Positions 55,757 through 64,000 of a DNA stretch of 64,000 nt are shown one piece after another (the first letter of the stretch is position 1; every line of letters starts with the position of its first letter). The notes beneath the pieces were generated by a model. It had not been told where the DNA came from, searched no databases, and worked only from the letters and a program-made list of their open reading frames with translations. The translations under genes and the position numbers were made by a program. Source of the stretch: Rapana venosa (taxonomy: Eukaryota > Mollusca > Gastropoda > Neogastropoda > Muricidae); contig CM054157.1 of assembly GCA_028751875.1 (NCBI GenBank), forward strand, positions 56,426,955-56,490,954, written 5' to 3'.

Positions 55757-57000
55757 CATAGTATAGTATAGTGAAGTGCAGTGCAGCGCAGTGCAGTGCA
55801 GTATAGTATAGCATAGTAAAGAATAGTATAGTGCATCATAGTATAGTATAGTAAAGTGTAGTGTACCATAGTATAGTATAGTGAAGTGTAGTGCAGTGTA
55901 CCATAGTATAGTATAATGAAGTGCAGTGCAGTGTACCATAGTATAGTATAGTGAAGTGTAGTGCAGTGTACCATAGTATAGTATAGTGAAGTGTAGTGTA
56001 CCATAGTATAGTATAGTAAAGCGTGGTGTGGTGTACCATAGTCTAGTCTAGTATAGTGAAGTGTAGTGCAGTGTACCATAGTATAGTATAGTGAAGTGTA
56101 GTGTACCATAGTATAGTATAGTAAAGCGTGGTGTGGTGTACCATAGTCTAGTCTAGTATAGTGAAGTGTAGTGCAGTGTACCATAGTACAGTATAGTGAA
56201 GTGTAGTGCAGTGTACCATAGTATAGTATAGTGAAGTGTAGTGTGAAGCAATGTATGCAGTGCAGTGTAGTGCAGTGTACCGTAGAATAGTATAGTGAAG
56301 TGTAGTGTAGTGTGGTGTAATGTAGTGCAGTGCAGTGTAGTGCAGTGTACCTTAGTATAGCATAGTGAAGTATAGTGCAGTGTAACATAGTATAGCATAG
56401 TGAAGTGTAGTGTAGTGTAGTGCTGTGCAGTGTAGAGTAGTGTAGTGTACCGTAGTATAGTTTAGTGAAGTGTAGTGCAGTGTAACATAGTATAGCATAG
56501 TGAAGTGTAGTGTAGTGTAGTGCTGTGCAGTGTAGAGTAGTGTAGTGTACCGTAGTATAGTTTAGTGAAGTGTAGTGCAGTGTAACATAGTATAGCATAG
56601 TGAAGTGTAGTGTAGTGTAGTGCTGTGCAGTGTAGAGTAGTGTAGTGTACCGTAGTATAGTTTAGTGAAGTGTAGTGCAGTGTAACATAGTATAGTATAG
56701 TGAAGTGTAGTGTAGTGTAGTGCTGTGCAGTGTAGAGTAGTGTAGTGTACCGTAGTATAGTTTAGTGAAGTGTAGTGCAGTGTAACATAGTATAACATAG
56801 TGAAGTGTTGTGTACCATAGTATAGTAAAGTATAGTGTAGCGTACCATAGTATAGTGAAGTATAGTGTAGTGTACCATAGTATAGTGAAGTATAATGTAG
56901 TGTACCTTAGTATAGTATACTATACCATGGTAGTAGTGTGGTGTAGTATAGTACAGTACATAGTGCAGTGTGTAGTACTGTATTGTAAAGCAATACATTA
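55757..57000. repeat. Degenerate pentamer array (AGTGT/AGTAT) with higher-order units
   Basis: About 1.24 kb built of five-base AGTGT, AGTAT, AGTGC and ACCAT units. From 56300 to 56800 a higher-order unit of about 102 bases (CCGTAGTATAGTTTAGTGAA ... AGTGCTGTGCAGTGTAGAGT) repeats four times almost perfectly. Confidence 0.96.
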
Positions 57001-57390
57001 TTTTTCTATGTCCTCCACCGCCCCCCCCCCCCCCCCAACCCCTACCGCCCCCCTACCCCACATCCGTCCCCATATCGTGACATGTTTCGCATGATTGCCT
57101 TTTAAAAAGATATAATTTTATGTATTCATTTTTAAAACAGGAAGCCGACATGCATGATAGAAGACCTAGAAACTTTTTTAAAAAAAATCTCTCCTTTATA
57201 CCTGCGTGTAGTGCAGCCGATAGCCAATGCAAGAAAAGAGAGTTTTATGCGTGGAATTGCGTCATAAATAAAGATCAGCATATTAAAGAGAAATAAATGG
57301 GAAAAAAGAGAAAACGAGCTAAAAGGAGATGAAAAAAGGCGTAGTTTTGAGTTTGGGATGAACGAATCCTGCTACTTCTTGTTGTAGTCG
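57001..57390. other. C-run and AT-rich sequence, no feature
   Basis: Poly-C at 57020-57036; otherwise unassigned. Confidence 0.5.
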
Positions 57391-57399
57391 TTGTTGTTG

Positions 57400-57676
57400 C
57401 TCTTCTTCTTTTCTTCTTCTTCTTCTTCTTCTTCTTCTTCTTCTTCTTCTTCTTCTTCTTCTTTCTTCTTCGTCTTCTTCTTCTCTTCTTCTTTTCTTTT
57501 CTCTTCTCTTCTTCTTTCTTTCTTTTCTTTCTTTTTTTTTCATTTTCTTCTTCTTCCTTCTTCTTTCTTTCTTTTCTTTCTTCTTTCTGTCTTTATGTCT
57601 TTATGCCCTTCTTTCTTTGTTCGTTCGTTCTTCTCTCTTCTCTCTCTTCTCTATTCTCTCTTCTCTCTCTCTCCTC

Positions 57677-57725
<49 letters not shown>

Positions 57726-57752
57726 CATCTCTCTCTTCTATTCTCTCTCTCA
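57400..57752. repeat. (TTC)n to (TC)n pyrimidine tract
   Basis: About 350 bases nearly pure pyrimidine on the plus strand, ending where the LINE-a coding fragment starts. Confidence 0.97.
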
Positions 57753-58710
57753 AATTGAAGAAGTTTCTAGTCATAAAATTTTGGGGATAACCATCGTAAT
57801 AATTTGTCTTGGTCTGTACATATACGTAATCTAACAAAGAAAATTGCCTCCAAAACCTAGCTACCAGTTAAATAAGATCAAACACTTTGTAAATCTGCAT
57901 GCGAGAAAAATATGTTTTTATTCATTTATTCAGTCTTCTGTGGATTATGCATCTACACTATGGGATTTAGCCAGTAATAACTTATTCAAACCATTAATCA
58001 GTATACATAAACGAGCTGTCAAAATATTAATAGATAAGTCATCTTCATTAACATTTTCAGATAACAAAAATGTCAACATTCTTCCTCTCAAAAAAAGATT
58101 GCTGTTTAATAAAGGTATACTAATGCATAACATTCTTCATGGTAGTGCCCCATCTTCCTTGAGCAGCATGTTCAGCGAAAACAATTGTCGACATTCACAT
58201 AAAATTAACCTCCCTTTACCAGCTATTACTCTGTTTAAATCAAGCTCAGTATATTCTGGGAGCTGGTTTTGGAATAGGCTCCCAACCTTTCTAAAAGATG
58301 AAACAGGGTTTTCAAGATTTAAGACTCTGTTCTATGATTTTCTAATGACCCATGAAAATGTCACATTTCTTTCACCACAAATGTTTTAATCAAACCGCTA
58401 ATAGTTTCAGTTACATAAATTGTCTCCGCTCATGGTATAGTTAGTTATTGTTAATATCCATTCCTATTCAATTTTTGTTTGTTTTTATTTATTTCTGAGT
58501 ATATTTAAGTACTCTCTCTGATGTTCTCTATATCTTGCTTACCTTCCAGTATGTGTTTTCTGTGTGTGTGGTCTGTGTGTGTATTGTCTTCCATGCTATT
58601 CTATGTCAATATGCATATTTTTTCTTCTTTCTTTCTTTATTATTTTGAGGGCTGGATGTAAAAAAAAGCATGTAATGCTTAATCTATACTCTCTGAAAAA
58701 TAAAAATTGT
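57753..58710 (+). mobile_element. LINE-a 3' fragment: RT C-terminal frame, 3' UTR and tail
   Basis: Begins with QIEEVSSHKILGI, a frameshift, then NNLSWSVHIRNLTKKIASK, then a 181-codon open frame (57844-58389) with FIQSSVDYASTLWDLAS, IHKRAVKILID, LPLKKRLLFNKGILMHNILHG and SGSWFWNRLP. This is the conserved C-terminus after the RT domain of jockey/CR1-type LINEs. The 3' UTR ends GGGCTGGATGTAAAAAAAAG, CATGTAATGCTTAATC, CTCTGAAAAATAAAA, closely resembling the tail of SINE-B. It is 5'-truncated at the pyrimidine tract, as expected for target-primed reverse transcription. Confidence 0.88.
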
Positions 58711-58819
58711 TCCCTCCCCCAAATTGTTCAAATTGTTCTCTTTGTAAAAGCAATCGGACTAGTGTCCAACTTTACACACGAAACTGCCTTCTGTAGTTGT
58801 GCGGGAATTTTCAGGTTTA

Positions 58820-58925
58820 CAGGAGAAGGAGCGGAGAGAGAGGAAGAGGAGGAGAGAAGAGAGAAGAGAGAGGAAGAGAGAAGAAGAGAGAGAGAGAGGA
58901 GAGGAAGAGAGAGAGAACACTGAAA
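58820..58925. repeat. (GAGA/GAGGA)n purine tract
   Basis: AG-rich patch about 110 bases downstream of the LINE-a tail. Confidence 0.95.
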
Positions 58926-60240
58926 AACGAACACTAAAAAGTTTTTTGTACTTCGGCCCTTGGGCCCATATACAAAATTTTCGGGCGGGGGGTAGGAAAG
59001 ATACAGCGAAAGCATTATATCCTTTTTGGTTCCATTTTCTGAAAGAAAAGAATCAACTCTTAGTTTTCTGGGTCTATATCCCATCATCTTTTCCCAGCTC
59101 TACATCACTTCGCTATCGCTTTTTCTTGTTCTATAAAGATTTCAGCAAGAATTCAGATAACCCATTACTTTCATCATCTATGTCTCACCCAAAAACTTTT
59201 TCCTCGTTATCTACACTATCATTTTTTCTTGGCCTGTATAATTATATCATCACCTCATTTTTTTAGTATCTACTTATTGTCTGATCGTTATTTTATCACC
59301 ACCCCCCCGTTTCCCTTTGACTTTTTCGCATTCATCATTCCCCATCTTTTTTAAAATCTGTACAAATCACCATCCCAACACCCAAAAATTTGCACCATCT
59401 CCCCTTTCAATACCCCACTCATTGCCACCATATTCACCATCCACTTCAGCTCTACATAACACGTTTAGCATTTCCATCTCATCGCCACATCTTTGGGTCT
59501 ACATCTGTCTAATTCACTGTTTCATTATCAATTCTGTATATCGTCACCCCACCTTGTACATCCCCTATCCTTTCTTTATGGTTCATAACAAAATCTCTTG
59601 CCTTAATAATTTTAATTCTACTGCCATTGCCTCACCATGACAATATAATACTTCGTCCAATTTTTTTTCACCAACGAAACACCCCATGTCTTTTTCACAT
59701 GATAATCCTCATAAATTTAACATCTTTTTCAAATCACATTTCCACCACCATTATTTAAACACCCGTCATACGCACCATCTCTTACGCCCACATACTTTCT
59801 TCATCGCTTCCCCCCTTATATTTTCTCACTCTTCATTTGAACATCCCTCACCACCCCCATCAATAAACATCTACATCACCACCCCTTTAACTCAACACCA
59901 CATCACCGAATCTACCAATAAACATCCCCCACCCCCTTTCATAAAAAACATTAATCCCCCCACCATCATACAACATCCACAGCACGACCATCATACTCAA
60001 TAAAATACATCCCACCCATCATATAAAAAATCTACTCACCACCCATCACTCAATATTACCACCACCTTATCATCCTCAACATCAATGCCCTCGTCCTCAC
60101 ACCCAAATCACCACTACCAACGCTCTCTCTACATTCCACCCCCATCGTTTCAACACTAATAAGCCCTTCAAACGCAACCCACTACGCCCCCCATCAATCA
60201 GGTTATCTATCAGAATGACTATTTCGAGTACAACAATTGG
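58926..60240. other. Pyrimidine- and CATCAC-rich stretch without gene
   Basis: Plus strand is rich in CATC, CACC and TTCA words without regular period, possibly a decayed (CATCAC)n array. Open frames are His/Ser/Pro-rich and without motifs. Confidence 0.5.
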
Positions 60241-60599
60241 TAAAGTTTCATATAAAGCTTGTTTTTTCAATGGGGGGGAAAAAAATTTTCTCTTATCGTA
60301 CAGGGTCACAAACTGTAAATGGACAAGGATTATTTGGGCTTGTTCAAACCCAAAATTTTTACTTTTCACATATTCTCTGTAATCTCAATTTTAAACAATC
60401 ATTTGTAACTTTCAGCAAGTTTAATCAAAAAACAAGTCAGAAATAATTTCTTTGCTTTGGGTTAAAATGGAAGACATACCGGGAAACACTATGCTTTGGG
60501 TGGGGGTTTTGTCCTGCAAAAACAGGGAAAGGGATTTTCGTGAATCCCAAAGGGAAACTTAGCTCTGAGATCAAATACATGGGACATCAAACAAAAAGT

Positions 60600-63130
60600 C
60601 TTTTCGTTTCATTTATTGACTTAAAAAAGGACGGGTTTTTTTTGAATAGAATAATATATCGATGTATATTTTTTTAAGTCCCATTAAATCAAAACTTGAG
60701 AAATGGCCACCCTGAAAAATAAGTTCAGTACGTGTATTATTTTTTCTTAAAAAATTTTTTGAAGGATCTAAATTTTCATATCTATTCGATTCTAACTGTA
60801 AAGTCCATTTTGAATAAAAAACAAAAAGTCGCTGTTTAATTGACAAAAGAACCTTTGTTTCTCCAACACCTTGTTGCAGCCAAACAAACTGAAAACCCGT
60901 CTCGCACAAAATTTCCCTTTATTTAGATCCCCCAGCATTTTTTCCAATTCTATCTAGTTCAAGAAGCACCCGTGGGGTTTATGGGAAAACTTTCATTTTC
61001 ATCTGAAGGAGTCTAACCCCAAGAAAAGCTAAAAACACAAGAATTACATAAAAAGGATCCCTTTCCCGATCACCTTAAACCATTTTTTTTGGATTTTGAT
61101 GGGACACCTAAAAATTTTTTCACGCTAACAAGGGCTTTCTCAAAGATTGCTTATAAACCCCCCAGATTTCAGACGAATACATTAAAACAGTTTGTTTTTA
61201 GCATCAATTTTTTTAAAAATGTGTAAGCATCATTTCTTTTTTTTTTGGAGGCTTATTTAATTGGCATTTCCCTTTTTGCCCTTAATTACCGGGTTCAGTC
61301 CTTTTGTTACCCACTTTAAATTAAAACCCTAAAAAAACAAAAATTATTCACGAATCAGCTTTTTTGCCCCCAAATACCATTCCACGTTCCTAATGACCCC
61401 CCTTTCTGAAAACCAAAATTTTTTTTTTTTCAACATTTACGTTTAACTTCTGTTTTTCGAAACTCCATGAAAAACATTTAGCTGGTTTTGAAATCCAGTA
61501 CTTTTTTCAAGAGGCCATCACCCAAAAAAAAGCGTACAAATTTTCCATAAACCTGGAAAAAATCGGATGCCATGTTTACCTTCAGCATTAAATTGGTAGT
61601 AGTGATTTTGAATATAGAAAACAATGGGGTTTAAACGCACCTTTCCCGACCCGATGGGACAGTAAAAAAATTCTGTGAACCGTTCTTTGCACCCCCAAAT
61701 GACAACAGTGAACAATCATTGTTTTTTAAAACATCAAAAATTTTTCCCTTTGTTTTTTCAAAAATTTCAAGTTTTTCATGTCGAACAAACAAATGCTTTC
61801 CTGAAATCCAAAAGCAACAAAAAGTTTCTTCCCTTCTTTTGGTCATTTTCGAAAACGAAATTAATATCGGGTCGATTGGAAAAAACCTTTAAAAAAACCC
61901 TGCCTGATTTTCAAAATATGTTGTTTTTTTTCCCCCCGTTATAAAATCGTGTTTCAAAATTGTTGTATAGCTTTCGAAATAATTTTAAAATGATACACCC
62001 CTAAAATTTATCTGTGTTATCACGATTTCCTTTTTATAAATTTGGGGAAAATTATTCCCCTTTTTACCCTCTTTTGGGATACCCCGATGAAAAAAATAAC
62101 TTTTAAACATTTAAAAACTAGAAACCTGACACATCTCACTACCCCCTTTTAACATTTCACCTTTGCCATCTATTCCATTTGCTTTTCTTAGTTTCAGTTT
62201 AGTATTGCTTCTGTACTTCTGTTTCGGATAGTCCCCCATTTAAATATGTTCAGTGTCTTCCAATAGATCTGCTGTAATTACTAATAATTATTTCCCTTTG
62301 GACTTGGGGAAAAATCTCTAAAATGGTAAACCATTCTCGTACTAAAGTTATTTAATACTCTCTCAAAAGGGGCCCTCTATGTTTCTAACTTCACGCCAAA
62401 ACTGTGAAGAATTAGTTAATTTTTTGCTAAGGGTTTAGCTTTTTTTTTTCTGTAGTCTGTTCTTGATTTTAGTAATTTTTTGTATGTTTCCTTTCCCCCA
62501 ACATCAAATTCTATCTTTTCTTTTTTTAGTTGCTTGAAATGATTAAGTTTTGTTGGGTTTTTTTTTTTAACCTTGACATTTTTGTCAAACCCCGGAGTTT
62601 TGGGTTTTTTGCATGAAAACCTTTTTTCATACAAGATGGCTCTTTCAAACTTTAACCCAAAAAAATGTCTAAGGCAGTTTTTTCATTAATTTAGATTGTG
62701 GCAACAAAAGTTACTTGAATCTCTTTACTCTTAAACTTCAAGAAATTTGTCTTCTTTATCTTTGTTCCAACAAGTTTGTCAAAAGGCCCCTTTTCTCTTT
62801 CCAGTCTGTATTTCAAAAAATTCTTGCAATTCTACTTCCATACTAACTGGGAAATGTCAACTCGTCAAATTTTTTACATTTAAAGGAGACCTTAATTTTT
62901 GGGGTTAAAAGCCCAAGGGGAATGAAATATTAATGTCTTGAACCCGACGGGGTTTAAAGTCAGCTATTATCAAAGCATTTCCCAAAACCATTTAAAATAA
63001 CACAGTCAAAGAATTGCACAATTAAGAAAATTGGTTCCCCAAATTTTTTTGTATGCCATCTGTGATTTTTTTGGAATTTTTTGATCAACAAACCCCGAAA
63101 ATTTCGAAACATTGTTATCATTCAAAATAT
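60600..63130 (-). mobile_element. LINE-d: frame-broken RT element
   Basis: On the minus strand, in shifting frames: YKKLLKSRTDYRKKKAKPLA (pre-RT) near 62440; an RT segment with KGKIFDVLKNN and GCKERF near 61700; FNAEGKHGIRFFPGLWKICTL near 61560; then TGFQNQLNV, VFRKGG near 61400-61500; and QGVGETKVLLSIKQRLF with WTLQLESNRYENL at 60700-60880, the typical C-terminus of a group of molluscan LINEs. A possible endonuclease remnant (FGKCFD) lies near 62950. Many breaks look like homopolymer errors and not only ageing. Confidence 0.75.
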
Positions 63131-64000
63131 TATAGTTGTAATTTTGGGTTCGTGCTTGAAAACTCCCCCCTTTAGAAAATAGAAATCATCCCCCCTGGGG
63201 TCAGTTCATGTTCCAAAATTTTCCCTGCCCAAAAATGCCCGTTTGTTTCCAAAAAGGTGAATCATAGGGGGAAAATATGAGCAACAAAAAAAATTTCTTC
63301 TTGTATTTAACAAAACTTTGTAATCTTTTAACAAAAGTATTTTATATTCAAAATCAACTTTTTTAATAAAAGATGACAATATTTCTTGTCATGCCTTACT
63401 CCTCCCGAATACCCTTCCCGCGGAAAACTTTCTGCTTTGGAAGTAAACACAATATATGAAAAGCGGAAAAACAAAAAAGATTCCCAAAAAAGTTTCTGTT
63501 AAAAATAACACATATTTCAAAAAGGGAAAATAAAAAAGTGTGTTATCTAATTTTTGGTAAAAACCATGCAATTGTAAAACAGAAATTTAAAAGCTTGTAT
63601 TTTTATTTGGGGCGAAGGGCCAGTCTTTAGGCTCTTTAGATTTGCTCTTTGTTGCTTTTTTTTGATCTTCTTACCCTTTTCCTTTTCTAATTTTGGCCGG
63701 GCCCATTCCATTTTCTCACGCACACCTGATTTCCCCTTAGCTTTTTCCTTTTTAAAAAAGTGGTCCAGCCCCCCGTCCATGACTCCCTCTTCTTGTCCTT
63801 CTTAAAAGGGAAACATAAGCTGCTTGGCTATTTAAACCGAGCGAAAAATTTTCTTGCCTTGCCTGGACCCTTTTTGCCCCTTTGGGGAGGCAGCAGTCTG
63901 GGGCTTAAGTTGTGCTGTGGGCAAAAACTGATGTTTTGACTACGCTTGTTGTTTTGTGTGTTGGGAAAATTTTGCGACCAGGTTCCAGTGCTTTTGTCAT
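63131..64000. other. Low-quality stretch, no feature assigned
   Basis: Homopolymer-inflated sequence with a Lys/Glu-rich open frame on the minus strand (63547-63780) lacking any motif. It may be more of LINE-d's 5' region. Confidence 0.4.

Overview
This is a 64 kb stretch of animal nuclear DNA: intron-rich, crowded with microsatellites and minisatellites, and seeded with tRNA-derived SINEs and worn LINE fragments. No bacterial-type operon, rRNA or intact tRNA gene is visible. The SINE and LINE types, the large simple-sequence content and the gene structure suggest a mollusc, most likely a caenogastropod snail. That is an inference from general familiarity with such repeats and was not searched.

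The one clear protein-coding gene is TYW1 (tRNA 4-demethylwyosine synthase) on the minus strand. Nine exons with GT-AG borders and matching phases run leftward from about 21,097 to 1,819. In transcript order they are: N-terminal membrane anchor (20949-21097); FMN P-loop (19285-19407); flavodoxin core (17421-17522, 14841-15035, 9420-9519); a linker with a hexapeptide repeat (6591-6888); an acidic linker (3801-3929); the start of the radical-SAM part (2811-2954); and the exon with the C-x3-C-x2-C iron-sulfur motif (1819-1937). A possible 43-base exon (4500-4542) would repair the only phase mismatch. The rest of the radical-SAM barrel and the C-terminus must lie left of the window. A possible untranslated first exon lies near 24,813-24,890, next to a CRE-like site and a GAAA-repeat (IRF/ISRE-like) element.

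The introns are full of repeats: a 75-copy 18-bp array inside a SINE (5.0-6.4 kb), a 45-bp array that ends exactly on the exon 5 splice acceptor (9.5-10.1 kb), 30-bp and 40-bp arrays, a 1.2 kb AT-rich array (15.5-16.7 kb), a piggyBac-like MITE (21.15-21.79 kb), and three copies of an unnamed dispersed repeat of about 330 bp.

From 25 kb to the right edge I found no convincing host gene. There are LINE 3' ends tied to (GA)n tracts (25-28 kb), six copies of a LINE-tail motif (29.8-30.5 kb), GTTA, GATA and trinucleotide deserts, a decayed endonuclease-RT LINE (40.55-43.0 kb), two 5'-truncated copies of a LINE with an AGCGCTATATAA tail (37.2 and 46.3 kb), a 3' LINE fragment with a 181-codon open frame (57.75-58.71 kb), and a frame-broken RT LINE on the minus strand (60.6-63.1 kb). 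Two gaps of exactly 500 N are scaffold placeholders.

The most interesting signals are a SINE whose head joins a tRNA-like A box to a 5S rRNA-like promoter segment; a shared 3' hairpin tail linking the commonest SINE to a LINE in the same window; minisatellites that arose twice at the same place in a SINE; and the splice-acceptor-bearing minisatellite in TYW1. Stretches at about 11.2-13.6, 31.0-36.6, 40.5-43.3 and 58.9-64 kb look damaged by homopolymer-biased consensus errors and should be read with caution.
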